DNA of 64,000 nucleotides from Dromiciops gliroides (GCF_019393635.1 NC_057866.1:164566403-164630402); one strand, 5' to 3'; positions 44,040 through 55,484 are shown, counted from the first letter of the stretch. Notes: generated from the letters alone by a model not told the origin. Translations and numbers: made by a program.

Positions 44040-44275
44040 TTAATTTACAAACATTAATGACCTACTTCCTGGCACGAGGGGATATAAGGATACAAGAACA
44101 AACACAAAATGATCCATGACAAGGAATTTTGCTGCGTTTGTGGGGTAAATGACATGCACACAGATAAGAGATCACAAAGTATTTAAGATAATACAACCAG
44201 TTTTAGAGCTGAAAAAGAGCTTAGAAGCTAGTAGCCCAACCTCATTATTTTATGGATGAGGAAAGTGAATATACA
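44040..44275. repeat. Old repeat fragments
   Basis: 'acaaacattaatgacctact' (weak member of the aacatttatt family), then at 44190-44275 an antisense MAR1-type fragment ('ttttagagctgaaaaagagc', 'tatggatgaggaaagtgaat'). Confidence 0.5.
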
Positions 44276-44624
44276 AAATAATGCAAAATATACAACTAGA
44301 ACAAAAAATATAAAATAATACAAAATAATTTGGAGAGAGGCAGAGACAGAGAGACGGAGACAGAGAGTATGTTGAGCCTGAGCAAGCATTAATAACGGGG
44401 ACAAGGAGATAGTACCTGAGCTGTGTGCTCTGGAGAAAGCAATTCCAGGCATCAGCAACAACAGTCTGTACAAAATGGTCTTTGCCAAGATTCTCCTGCA
44501 GTCTTGAGTTTCTTGGCTGAATAGTTTGGCAGAGCAAAAGAAAAGAAAAATATTCTTTGATATTTAATATTATTCCTCCCTAATGGGTTCCTTATTAGTA
44601 AGTTTTCCTTCTCATCACAAGAAT

Positions 44625-44785
44625 AATGGATCATAGATTTAGTGCTATGGGGACCTGTGAGGTCATCTAGTCTAACCCCCTCATTTAAAAGTTGAAGAAA
44701 CTAGACCCAGAGAGTTTGAGGGAATTGCCCAAGATCATACAACTAGTAAATAACAGCCAGGGTTTGACCTTTGGACCATAAGCAT
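44625..44785 (-). mobile_element. MIR/MAR1-type SINE, antisense
   Basis: 'ggacctgtgaggtcatctag', 'tctaaccccctcatttaaaa', 'gaattgcccaagatcataca'. Confidence 0.82.
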
Positions 44786-44792
44786 CATTCAG

Positions 44793-45033
44793 TTCAGTTG
44801 TTTTTAGTCCTGTCCAACTCTTTTTGACCCCATTTGGGGTTTTCATGGCAAAGATACTGGAGTGGTTTGCCTTTTCCTTCTCCAGCTTATTTGACTGATA
44901 AGGAAACTGAGGCAAACAGGGTTAAGTGACTTACCCAGCTAATAAGTGTCTGAGAACAGATTTGAACCCAGGAAGATGCGTCTTCCTGACTTTGGGCCTG
45001 GTACTCTATCCACTGTGCCCCTTAGTGGCCCTG
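44793..45033 (-). mobile_element. S2 (MAR-like) SINE, antisense
   Basis: 'ttagtcctgtccaactcttt', 'ccccatttggggttttcatg', 'gagtggtttgccttttcctt', ending 'ccactgtgccccttagtggc'. Confidence 0.92.
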
Positions 45034-45295
45034 ATCATAATATTCTAAAGATAAGAAGACTCAGTGATCCTTCCTCATCAATAATTATGTTTTTCAGTCT
45101 TCATCTCTGAGACTAAATGTACCTTTAGAGAATAGGTTAATTTAAAAAGGCCTTATTTATAATTTTTCCAGCAAAGGATACCCTGTAACAATAACAATAA
45201 CAAGTTGAGTACTTAGTGGCCTAAAGAATTGTCCTGCTTTCATATCCTCTCAACTTGTTAAATTTTAAGTCAAATCACAATGAATTTAGATAATT

Positions 45296-45500
45296 CAATT
45301 CATAGGATCATACATATAGATCCATTAAAGACACATAACGCCATCTAGTTCAACCACCTTATTTTACAAATGGAGGAAACTGAAGCCCAGAAGATTTAGT
45401 GAGTTACCCTAGGTTACACAAATAGTATATAGCAGAGTTGGGATTTGAACTCTGGTTCTTTAACTCCAATTCTAGTACTTTTTCAACTGCACCATTTGAA
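45296..45500 (-). mobile_element. MIR/MAR1-type SINE, antisense
   Basis: 'ccatctagttcaaccacctt', 'attttacaaatggaggaaac', 'gggatttgaactctggttct'. Confidence 0.8.
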
Positions 45501-45546
45501 CATAGGCCAGTCAACTTAAAGAAAAGAAGTCAGTGGTGCAATTTTT

Positions 45547-45690
45547 TTTTTTTGGAGGGGGGGGGGTTAAGTGACTTGCCCAGGGTCACACAGCTAGTAA
45601 GTGTTAAGTGTCTGAAGTGGGATTTGAACTCAGGTTCTCCTGAATCCAGGGCTGGTGCTCTATCCACTGTGCCACTTAGCTGCCCCCTCT
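45547..45690 (-). mobile_element. S1 SINE, antisense
   Basis: Target duplication tggtgcaattttt at 45534-45546 and 45691-45703. Confidence 0.96.
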
Positions 45691-45703
45691 TGGTGCAATT
45701 TTT

Positions 45704-47130
45704 AAAAAGCTCCCTTTACTTTTTTGTGTTTGTGGGGAACTCTTGGACATTTTTACTACTAGGGGATGCTTATGGAGAACAGCAAAGAATTTATTGGGTG
45801 TGGTTAGGCTAATGCGATTTTTCAGACTGGAAAAGTTCCTTTGTACATTTAAAGGGATTTTGTTTTTAGATGAAATTCAGAGCTTCTTGAAGTAGAATGT
45901 TAACCAGCTGTCAGGACTACAAAGTGAAGTTACATGGAAAAAGTTGAGATTTGGACTTTGGTTACCATTTGGTTGCGAAGTTGCCCTTTTTTGCAGACAA
46001 ACTTGATGACACCAAGATTTTGCTATGTTTTAGAAAAAGCTTGGGGAAAGGCCCAGGATGGTCCTAAATGAGCTCAGAAATTCCTTAGTTATTGACTAAA
46101 GATGTGCCAAAATGTTGGCCAAAAATTGGTAAAACCCTGTGATGTATTTGGAGAGTAAGGCTTTGTCTACTGTTTCTTTTTTTAAATCTCTGGAGTATAG
46201 GAACAGGGAAAATAATTATGTATCAATTTGAATGAATTATTTTAAACTCTTAGCTGCATTCAAAGAAGAAGGGGAGAGCCCAAAAACTTTATGCAATACA
46301 TGGGAAACAAAGCTCTTATTTCAGACAATTTTTTTAAACTATGATTTTTCAGAAGCCAATTAGGGGGAAATGAGTATTGAAAGGACTGTAGAAAAATTTG
46401 AAAAGTAGACCTTAGCTCTTCTGTTTGGCACATTGCTTAGGCCATTGGAAACCTTCTGTGCAGGGAATACATTAATTTACAAAATCCATTGTTTTCCTTT
46501 GTCTTCTCTTTTATCATCATCTCCTTTTAGTTCCCCCTGCCTTCTGCTGCAATAAAGTCTTATCCCAGCTGTCTTATTTTTCTCTGCTATCTTTTGGCCA
46601 TAATAGCTCTTTCCTTCCCTACCATTTCATTGCTCTTGAAGCAGTTTTAGACAAAAATATAGGGTTTTAATATTTAACAATAAATTAAAAAATATTTGAT
46701 ATTTAAACATTTTGTATTTAAGATTATTTAGAAATAATACTTAATATTATTTTTCCCAGTTAGGAACTTTTTTTTACTATTTCCTATTACAAAGCTTGCT
46801 TTTTGCTTAAAAATGAAAGGAAGATTATAAATTAGCTTAGTTTTTACATACCTCTTCAAAATATATCATCACATTTTTATTGGATTAAAATCAAATTAGA
46901 TCTCTTCTACAATACATTAGGTGAACCAGAGTAAGTCACAACTGAGAAATTCCTGCTCCAAACACACAAATAAAACTGCATTGTGATGCTTTACTGATGT
47001 TGAATAAGATTATTTTTATTTGAGCTAGAGCTCAGACTTGACTTCTTTGTAAGATCCTGCTGTCAGCTGACCTCCAGTTTTTTTTAACATTGACCTGACT
47101 ATAATCTATAGCATAGAAACCTTTTAATTT
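45704..47130. other. Unassigned intron sequence, 1.4 kb
   Basis: AT-rich, no repeat family or exon recognised. Candidate for conserved-element searches. Confidence 0.5.
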
Positions 47131-47150
47131 TAAGGCTTAACTACTTTTTT

Positions 47151-48032
47151 AAAAAGTTTTTGACATTTGTTTTTATAAGATTTTGAATTCCAAATTTTTC
47201 TCCCTCCCTCCCTCCCTTCCCTTCCCCCTCCCCAAGACAGAAAGCAATTTGATATAGGTTATATATGTAAAATCACATTAAACATTTCTGCATTAGTCAT
47301 GTTATGAAAGAAAAATTAGAACACAAGGAAAAAACCTCAACAAAGGAAAAACAACAACAACAAAGTAGAAACACTGTGGTTCATTCTGCATTAAGATTCC
47401 ATAGTTCTTTTTTCTGGATGTGGAGAGCATTTTCCATCATGAGTCTTTTGGAACTGGACCATTGTATTGATGAGAAGAGTTAAGTCTATCACAGTTGATC
47501 ATCACACAGTGTTGCTCTTACCATATACAATGTTCTGCTGGTTCTGTTCACTTCACTCAGCATCAGTGCACTTAAGTCTTTCCAGGTTTTTCTGAAATCT
47601 TCTTGCTCTTCATTTCTTATAGCACAATAGTATCCAATTACATTCATATACCACAACTTGTTTAGCCATTCCCCAATTGATGGGCATTCCCTCGATTTCC
47701 AATTCTTTGCCACCATAAAGAGAGCTGCTATAAATATTTTTACACATTTGGGTTCTTTCCCTTTTCTATGATCTCTTTAGGATACAGATCTAGTAGTGGT
47801 ATTGCTGGGTCAAAGTGTATGCACAGCCCCATAGCCCTTTGGGGATAGTTCCAAATTCCTCTCCAGAATGGTTGGATTAGTTCACAACTCCACCAATAGT
47901 GCATTAGTGTTCCAATTTTTCCACAGTTTCTTCAACATTTATTATTTTTCTTTTTTGTCATATTAGCCAATCTGATAAGTGGTACCTCAGAGTTGTTTTA
48001 ATTTGCATTTCTCTAATCAATAGTGATTTAGA
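47151..48032 (-). mobile_element. Outer antisense L1, left part
   Basis: L1 3' UTR and ORF2 C-terminal region read backward, stopping at 'aatagtgatttaga' (48019-48032). Its other part resumes at 52136. Outer target duplication: aggcttaactactttttt (47133-47150) versus aggcttaactgctttttt (52269-52286). Confidence 0.9.
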
Positions 48033-48102
48033 ACTTGGGAGTCTACCTGCCAAAACAAACCCAGGAACTCTATGAACACAATTATAAAACACTTTTCACA
48101 AA
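48033..48102 (+). mobile_element. Middle sense L1, first part
   Basis: Short stretch of sense ORF2 ('gtctacctgccaaaacaaac', 'ccaggaactctatgaacaca') before it is split by a younger L1. Continues at 49125. Confidence 0.85.
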
Positions 48103-49124
48103 TGCTCTAAATCTCTAATGATTAGAGAGATGCAAATTAAAACAACTCTGAGGTACCATGTGACACCTATCAGATCGGCTAAAATGACAAAAAAGGAAGA
48201 TAATAAATGTTGGAGAGGCTGTGGGAAAATTGGAACACTAATGCATTGTTGGTGGAGCTGTGAGCTGATCCAACCATTCTGGAGAGCAATTTGGAATTAT
48301 GCCCAAAGGGCAATAAAGCTGTGCATACCCTTTGACCCAGCAATCCCACTGTTAGGTCTTTTGCCCAAAGAAATCATGGAAGGGGGAAAGGGATCCACCT
48401 GTACAAAAATATTTATAGCTGCTCTTTACGTGGTAGCAAGGAATTGGAAGTTGAGGGGGTGCCCATCAATTGGGGAATGGCTGGACAAGTTGTGGTATAT
48501 GAATACAATGGAATACTATTGTGCTGTAAGAAATGATGAGCAGGAAGAGTTCAGAGAAACCTGGAGGGTCTTACGTGAGCTGATGATGAGTGAGATGAGC
48601 AGAACCAGAAGAACATTATACACAGTATCATCAACATTGAGTGTTGACCTACTGTGATGGACTATATTCTTCTCACCAATGCAATGGTACAGAAGAGTTC
48701 CAGGGAACTCATGATAGAAGAGGATCTCCAAATCCAAGAAAAAAAAAGAAAGAAAGAACTGTGGAGTATAGATGCTGATTGAACCATATTATTTCTTTTG
48801 TTTTGGGTGCTGTTGGTTTTTTTTTTCTTTCTATTTTGAGGTTTTGCATCACTGCTCTGATTCTTTCTCTTGTAACAGGATTAATGCAGAAATAGGATTA
48901 ATGTTATTATGTGTATATATATGTGTGTATATATATATATATATCTATATGTATATGTATAGAGATATATAGATATAACCTATATCAGACTACCTGCTGT
49001 CTAGGGGAGGGGGGAGGGAGGGGTGGGAGGGAGAAAAATCTGAAATTGTAAAGCATGTATAAACAAAAGTTGAGAACTATCTTTACATGTAATGGAAAAA
49101 ATAAAATACCTCATACATTAAAAA
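48103..49124 (+). mobile_element. Inner sense L1, 5'-truncated, 1.0 kb
   Basis: Inserted at aaaacacttttcaca (48086-48100 and 49125-49139). Carries an unbroken frame of 179 codons (48118-48657) for the ORF2 C-terminal end ([59 protein letters not shown]), then 3' UTR with a TATG microsatellite and an A-tail. It is the best preserved L1 C-terminal frame in the window, but far too short to be active. Confidence 0.93.
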
Positions 49125-51480
49125 AAAACACTTTTCACACAAATAAAATCAAATCTAAATAATTGAAAAAATATCAATTGCTGATGGGTAGGCTGAGCTA
49201 ATGTAATATAAATGACAATTCTACCTAAATCAATTTACTTATTCAGTGCCATACCAATCAGACTACCTAAAAATATTTTATAGAGCTAGAAAAAATAATA
49301 ACAGAATTCATCTGGAAGAACGAAAGGTCAAGAATATTAAGGGAACTAATGAAAAAAATGCACAGTGTGATAAAAATAATGGGATTTGGTAGACACCCAG
49401 GGGCCACACCTGAAGACCATCAAAATCAAGACCACACCTGGCTGGCCCTGAGTGAGGTGGTGTTCTCAGAGGCAGTATACTACTGACATCAGCAAGAGAC
49501 CACTTTCAACCAATCAGCTTGAAGGATCTCCCCTTTTGGGGCGGGAGGCAGGAAGTAGTAAGGTGAGGCCAGCTCATTGAATCAGCCTCTTTTCGTCCAG
49601 AACTGGCATGGTGGCGGGAGACAGAGAACAGGAGAGTCCCCCTTCCTGTCCAGGACTTTGGCGTGGTGAGGGACTTCATGTGGACTGCTAGGAAAAGCAA
49701 GGGTTTCTCTCTGGCTATACCAACTCTTTCTTCACTAACTTCTAATACATTTTAATAAATACTTAAAAGCCTAAACTCTTGCTGAATTTATCAGTGATTT
49801 TAGCCAGCTTGCTTTCCAAAACTGGGGGGCAGGTTAGGACCCACATTTAGGTTTTAAACATCACAACAGGAATGTGGGCTAGCTGTACCAAGTCTGAAGC
49901 TATACTATAAAGTGGCAGTCATCAAAACCATTTGGTACTGGCTAAGAAATAGAGTGGTGAATCAATGGAATAGGTTAGACACAAGAGACATAGTAGTAAA
50001 TGGCTATAGTAATCTACTGTTTGGTAAACCTAGACTCCAGCTTCTGGGATAGGAACTCAGTATTTGACAAAAACTGCTGGGAAAATTGGAAGATAGTATG
50101 GCAGAAACTATGCATAGACCAACATCTTACACTGTATAATAAAATAAGGTCAAAATGGGTACATGATTAAGACACAAAGGGTGATACCATAGGTAAATTT
50201 GGAGAGGAAGGAATAGTTTGCCTCTCAGATCTATGGAGAGGAGAGCAATTTATTACCAAAACAAGAGAGAGAGAATATTATGAAATGCAAAATGAATTAT
50301 TTTGATTACATTAAATTAAAATGTTTTTGTACAAATAGAAGCAATGCAGCTAAAATTAGAAGGGAAGCTGAAAGCTGGGAAGCAATTTTTATAGCCAGTG
50401 TTTCTGATAAAGGTCTCATTTCTAAAATATATAGGAAACTAAATCAAATGTATAAGAATCCAAGTCATTCCCCAGTTGAGAAATGGTCAAAGAATATCAA
50501 CAGGCACTTTTCTGGTGAAGAAATCAAAGCTATCTATTACTATATGAAAAAATGCTCTAAATCACTATTGATTAGAGAAATGCAAATGAAAACAACTCTG
50601 AGGTACCCCCCCATACCTATCAGATTGGCTATTATGACAAAAAAAAGAAAAAATAAATGTTGAAGAAGCTGTGGAGAAATTGGAACACTAATGCATTATT
50701 GGTGGAGTTATGAACTGATCCAACTATTCTGGAGAGCAATTTGGAACTATGCCCAAAGGGCTATGGGATTGTGCATACCCTTTGACCCAGTAATACCACT
50801 ACTAAGTCTGTATCCCAAAGAGATCATAGAAAAGAGAAAGGACCCACATGTACAAAAATATTTATAGCTGCTCTTTTTGTGGTGGCAAGGAATTGGACAT
50901 TGAGGGGTTGCCCATCAATTGGGGAATGGCTGAGCAAGTTGTGGTATATGAATGTAATGGAATACTATTGTGCTGTAAGAAATGAACAGGCAGATTTCAG
51001 GGAAACCTGGAAAGACTTGCATGAACTGATGATGAGTAAGATGAGCAGAACTAGGAGAACATTGTACAAAGTATCAACAACATTATGTGTTGATCAACTG
51101 GATACACTTGATTCTTCTCAGCAATACCATGGTCCAAGATAGTTCCAAAGGACTCATGATGGAAAATACTTTCCAAATCCAGAAAAACAAAACAAAACTG
51201 TGGAATCTAGATGTAGATTGAACCATACTATTTCTATTGTTTTTTGTTGTTGCTTTTCTTTTTTGAGGTTTTTCCTTTATCCTCTTATTCTCTCATAAGA
51301 TGACTAATACAGAAATATGTTTAATGTGATTGTACATATATAAACTACATCAGATTACTTTCTGTCTTGGGGAGGGGTGACGGAGGGAGAAAAATTTGAA
51401 ACTAGAAATCTTATAAAAACAAATGTTGAAAACTGTCTCTAAATTTAATTGGAAGATAATAAAATGTTTAAATGAAAAAA
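49125..51480 (+). mobile_element. Middle sense L1, second part
   Basis: Continues the element from 48102: 'tctaaataattgaaaaaata', ORF2 text to 51140, 3' UTR to about 51480. Split by an LTR at 49366-49865. Frames at 50280-50663 and 50879-51142 are pieces of the ORF2 C-terminal region; frameshifts and stops separate them. Confidence 0.9.
49366..49865 (+). mobile_element. Solo LTR, sense, exact ends
   Basis: 500 bp from TGTGATAAA to AACATCACA (inverted terminal TGTGAT/ATCACA), flanked by the 4-bp repeat acag (49362-49365, 49866-49869). Has a CCAAT box (49510-49514), a GGGGCGGG-type box near 49537 and AATAAA at 49754-49759, leaving about 105 bp of U5-like sequence. No internal retroviral sequence remains. 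Confidence 0.9.
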
Positions 51481-51489
51481 GATAAAAAA

Positions 51490-52135
51490 TAAAATTTAAA
51501 AAATATTTATAGCAGCTCTCTCCGTGGTGGCAAAGAGTTGAAAATTGAGGGAATGCCAATCAATTGGGGAATGGCTGAACAAGTTGTGGTATCTGAATGT
51601 AATGGAATCCTATTGTGCTGTAAAGAATGATGAGCAGGCAGATTTCAGGAAAACCTGGAAAGACTTACATGAACCAATGCTGAGTGAAGTGAGCAGAACC
51701 AGGAGAACATTATACACAGTGACAGCAACATTGTGCAAAGATCAACTGTTATAGACTTGGCTCTTCTCTACAATACAGTGATCCAAGACAATTCCAAAGA
51801 ACTCATGATGGAAAATGATCTCCACATCCAGAAAAAAAGAACTGTGGAATCTGAATGCAGGCTGAACCATACTATTATACTTTTTTTTCTCTTTTGAGGT
51901 TTTTCCCTTGTGTTCTGATTCTTCTTTCACAATATGACTAATGCAGAAATATGTTTAATGTGATTGTCCATATATAACATATCAGATTGCTTTCTGTCTT
52001 GGGGAGGTGGGGAAGAGAAGGGAGGGGAGAGAAAAAAAATCTGTTACTAAAAATCTTAAGAAAACAAATGTTGAAAACTATCTTTACATGTAAATGGAAA
52101 ATGATAAAATACTTTATAATAAAAACTCCTATAAA
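51490..52135 (+). mobile_element. Second sense L1 3' end, 5'-truncated
   Basis: Repeats ORF2 end and 3' UTR ('atttatagcagctctctccg', 'ggggaatggctgaacaagtt', 'gagcagaaccaggagaacat'), ending in an A-rich tail before the second aatagtgatttaga (52136-52149). Probably inserted into the A-rich tail of the middle L1. Confidence 0.88.
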
Positions 52136-52268
52136 AATAGTGATTTAGAGCATATTTACATATGGCAATAGATAGCTTTGATTTCGTCATATGAAAACTG
52201 CCTGTTCAAATTCTTTGATCATTTCTCACTTAACTGGGGAATGACTTGTATTCTTATAAATTGGATTT
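52136..52268 (-). mobile_element. Outer antisense L1, right part
   Basis: Resumes at the duplicated aatagtgatttaga with 'cagcctgttc'-type ORF2 antisense text ('aactggggaatgacttgtat', 'tcttataaattgga') and ends at the outer target duplication. Confidence 0.88.
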
Positions 52269-52309
52269 AGGCTTAACTGCTTTTTTCAATGATTCTTGTA
52301 TTCTTGGTT

Positions 52310-52445
52310 TTGCTGCTCAACCAATGAATCATTCAGTAAGCGTCAATTAAACACCTCCTATATGCCAGTTCCCGGAGAAAGTAGCTAGGGCTACAAAGGC
52401 AAAAGCAAAGAAGTCCCTGCTCTGGGGAAACTTATATTATGAGAA
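52310..52445 (+). repeat. 'aacatttattaagcac' family repeat
   Basis: 'cattcagtaagcgtcaatta', 'acacctcctatatgccagtt', 'agtccctgctctggggaaac'. Confidence 0.6.
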
Positions 52446-52654
52446 AACTTTTTATGTATTCTGGGCAAATTTTCTCATAATTGGTTTTCTCTTTTTTGAA
52501 TAAGAAGATTATGTTTTATAACATCTACAGGATATTATAAAGATGAATCAGTGCTATATATTAAGTTCTTATAAAAGTAAAAGATATTTTTGTGTCTTCC
52601 AGATGAACACCTTTTTATCACTATGGTAATTTCTTATGCATATATTAGAATCAA

Positions 52655-52985
52655 TATGGCTCAGTAAATAGAGAAGTGTCAGATCCCACCTACATTGGGC
52701 ATATATTTTTTGTGTAACCTTGGACTAGGCACTTAACCTCATGGGTGCTCCAAGAAACACTTTTTTTTTTGTGGGGCAATGAGGGTTAAGTGACTTGCCC
52801 AGGGTCACACAGCTAGTAAGTATCAAGTGTCTGAGGCCAGATTTGAACTCAAGTCCTCCTAAAGCTAGGGCCGGTGCTTTATCCACTGTGCCACCTAGCT
52901 GCCCCCTCAAGAAACTCTTTAAGTTGTAGAACTGCAACAGTAGAGGAAATCTCCTCACTAGAGTTTCCTGTGCCAATTATCTCAC
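52655..52985 (+). mobile_element. MIR-like SINE with 3' extension, split by S1
   Basis: 'tcagtaaatagagaagtgtc', 'taaccttggactaggcactt', S1 insertion, then 'actgcaacagtagaggaaat' and 'gtttcctgtgccaattatct'. Confidence 0.72.
52764..52907 (-). mobile_element. S1 SINE, antisense
   Basis: Target duplication caagaaac(a/t)cttt at 52751-52763 and 52908-52920. Confidence 0.96.
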
Positions 52986-53015
52986 CCATCTAGACGCCAC
53001 CCCCCCCCCCCAAAT

Positions 53016-53345
53016 GTTAGTGGCAGCTTGGCATAGATTAAAGTACTGAAAATGTAATCAGACCTGGGTTCCAGTCCTACCTCTTAACGTCTCTGAGACT
53101 TAGGTAATTATCTACTAAGGTATACATAGATTGTGATCTGCCTTTGTGGAGATAATACCATCCCCTACCCCTATCCCACACAAAGGATTCACCTTGGAGT
53201 CAAGTTCTGGGTTTCAGTCCTGTCTCTGTAATGATAGGCAAATCACTTAACCTCTCAGCATCCTAGGCACTGAGACCTTACCAATGAGTTGCTGATTTAC
53301 ATTGGTGGAAGGAGTTTCCATACCAGGACTATGCCTGATAACAAA
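53016..53345 (+). mobile_element. Two MIR-like SINE copies, sense
   Basis: 53016-53150: 'agacctgggttccagtccta'. 53185-53345: 'ggagtcaagttctgggtttc', 'cacttaacctctcagcatcc', 'cattggtggaaggagtttcc'. Confidence 0.7.
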
Positions 53346-53349
53346 TCAA

Positions 53350-54110
53350 AGATCTGGGAAAATATATCTATGTTTATCTATGTCTGTAGTAGCATTTATT
53401 TATGACAATATATATTGAGCAGATACAGTATTTGTTTAACATGATGCTTATATAGTAAAGATTAAAAGATAATATAATTGCAGAATTTTAAAGACTGGAA
53501 GGACCTTAGTCTAAGTTGTCTTAGAGAGATTCAGTGATTTGCCAAGTCACAGAAATATGTGACTATGCTTATATAAGTCTAAAGTTTTTTCAAAATTTGT
53601 GTTGCTTATTAGTAAAAACTATTTTAAAATATTATAGATTCAATGATGATTGTAAAGAAAATTAGGCAGAAGATATCAAGGGACCTTGAATGGGTAATTT
53701 TATTCATTAATATATGTATTTCTATCTATATACACATATATCCTAAGCAATTTTGAATAGACATTTGGTAAGTTGTTTCTTCTACAAATCTGATTCCTTA
53801 GTGAAAACAAATCTTATGTAGATTTTTGTTTCTTTGCATCATCAAAATCTTAAATTCTTTAGTTGTTTGTTCATCCATTTGTTGAATAAATGCTCTTTGA
53901 ATGTTATTTGGTCAACCCTGTGAAGATATAGTGTTTTATTACTTGGAATTGAACTGAGATCTTTGGATTTGCGGCAGGGGAAACATCATAGTGTCAGAGG
54001 TATCTCTTCAATTAGCATAAAATAGATAAACTAAATTTATTTTTTTATTTCCAAAATGGAAAACCTTTTGTAGTTTGGAATCATAGATTTAGAAGTTGAA
54101 AGTGACCTTT
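53350..54110. other. Unassigned intron sequence
   Basis: AT-rich. No exon or clear repeat recognised. Confidence 0.5.
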
Positions 54111-54119
54111 AGGAATCAT

Positions 54120-54300
54120 CTAGGGCAGGGTGTCTTTTTTAACCTTCTTTGTGTCCTTGACCCTGTTGGTGTTCTGGTGGAGCGTATGGATTCCATTTCA
54201 AAATAATGCTTCTAAATGCATAAAATATAGTAGGCAGGATTACAAAAGAAATCAATTATATTGAAATGCAATTATAAAAATATTAAAAAACACATTCACA
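54120..54300. repeat. Interspersed repeat of unassigned family (copy 3 of 3, reverse)
   Basis: 'ttttttaaccttctttgtgt', 'gaccctgttggtgttctggt', 'ttctaaatgcataaaatata': reverse orientation relative to 6398 and 10150. Confidence 0.65.
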
Positions 54301-54310
54301 GTGTCTGCTT

Positions 54311-54421
54311 TACACTAGCCCTGGAGTCAGGAGGACATGAGTTCAAATGCAGCCTCAGACACTAAGCTGTGTGACCCTGGGCAAGTCACTTAACCCTCAT
54401 TGCCAACCTCCCTAAAAAAAG
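54311..54421 (+). mobile_element. Partial S1 SINE, sense
   Basis: Lacks the 5' box. Starts 'tacactagccctggagtcag' and ends in a short A-tail. Confidence 0.9.
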
Positions 54422-54423
54422 AA

Positions 54424-54550
54424 CTACTTTAGTCTAACCAGCTTTATTGATGAGTACCTTAAGGTACTTAAGGTCTTAAGAGGGAAAGAGATTTGTCCTT
54501 AAGTCTTGTGACTTCAGAATAAACAAAGTAATAGAGCTGGATTTTCATTG
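54424..54550 (-). mobile_element. Possible MIR fragment, antisense
   Basis: 'gtctaaccagctttattgat', 'gagggaaagagatttgtcct', 'taatagagctggattttc'. Weak. Confidence 0.45.
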
Positions 54551-54834
54551 TCCTTTATTACATTCTTCTTAATTACATGACAAGGTTATAGAGTTAATTG
54601 CAAGGTCAGGGCTAAGATCCAGATTTTCTGAGTTGTATTCCAAGGTTCATTCTTCTACTATTACTGTCTTGAATCGACCTTATTTTAAAAAAAAACGAAC
54701 TATTGAATTAACCTGTTTTTTAATGGTGAAACATTTTACGTTCTCATAAATGTTATTTCTTGTGGGAAAAAAAGCAGCTTTCATGGTGAGGAAAGATGTT
54801 AATAATAAGAATTATGTTGTTGTTTTTTTCTTAG

Positions 54835-55169
54835 GTGAAAGTTATGTATGTGCATCTAATGAACCATTTCGAAAAGTTGATTACACCAAGAATGTTAATC
54901 CAAATTGGTCCGTGAACATCAAGGCTGGGTCAGCTCGGCCAGTGACACCTTTAGCTTCTACAAAGAGTGAAGTGAAAGAAAGCAAAGATTTCATCAAGCC
55001 CAAATTGGTGACTGTGATTCGAAGTGGAGTGAAGCCCCGAAAAGCTGTGAGGATCCTGCTGAATAAAAAGACAGCTCATTCGTTTGAGCAGGTCTTAACA
55101 GACATAACAGAAGCAATTAAACTAGATTCGGGTGTTGTCAAAAGACTTTGTACACTTGATGGGAAGCAG
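54835..55169 (+). CDS. DCLK2: DCLK2 coding exon 2
   Basis: 335 bp, completing codon 141 and encoding residues 142-252. It holds the end of DCX domain 1 ([19 protein letters not shown]), a linker ([20 protein letters not shown], then [12 protein letters not shown]) and the start of DCX domain 2 (about residue 195 onward: [39 protein letters not shown], ending TLDGKQ). KRLC rather than KRLY/KKLY before TLDGKQ favours DCLK2 over DCLK1/DCX. Acceptor: pyrimidine-rich tract and tag at 54834; donor cag|gtgagt at 55170; phase 0. The linker differs most from what I recall of the placental protein. The next exon (finishing DCX domain 2) is not in the window. Confidence 0.95.
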
Positions 55170-55484
55170 GTGAGTGGAAGATGCAACAACATCTATTTTA
55201 TGTAAGGGTGTTAAACTTGAGAAGTAAGCTTTATTCCTAGTTTTGTGTACATCTCAAACCAGGTGATAAGATGGAAATTAACTCAGTAGGTTCTAAAACC
55301 TTGCCTTTTTTTAATTTCAATTATTCTTGCACCAGTTCATCCCTGGTCCCAAGGAAACAGGGCAGTATTATGCTTTCATCTAAACACATGTTGCTTCATA
55401 AACCCCTTCTATACAGAAATTAGTTGATCTGTGAACTGCCTTCATTTTTTTTTATCTAAATGTCTCAAAAATAAACACAGTCTA

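Larger units (their letters stand above)
21005..54834 (+). other. DCLK2: DCLK2 intron 1
   Basis: 33,830 bp between donor GTAAGA at 21005 and acceptor (tttttttcttag) ending at 54834. The phase-1 junction rebuilds a Gly codon (G|GT). It is filled mostly with transposon debris; no alternative exon was recognised. Confidence 0.93.

Noticed and set aside
47151..48102. Twin-priming 5' inversion of a single L1
   Set aside because: Both the antisense and sense parts contain the L1 3' region and each has its own target duplication, so they are separate insertions.
48118..48657. 179-codon open frame as a gene
   Set aside because: Same reason: L1 ORF2 C-terminal end in the inner nested L1.
55170..55205. 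Read-through end of exon 2 as an alternative short DCLK2 protein
   Set aside because: A canonical gtgagt donor follows cag and the family continues with the rest of DCX domain 2; the 11 extra codons are intronic.
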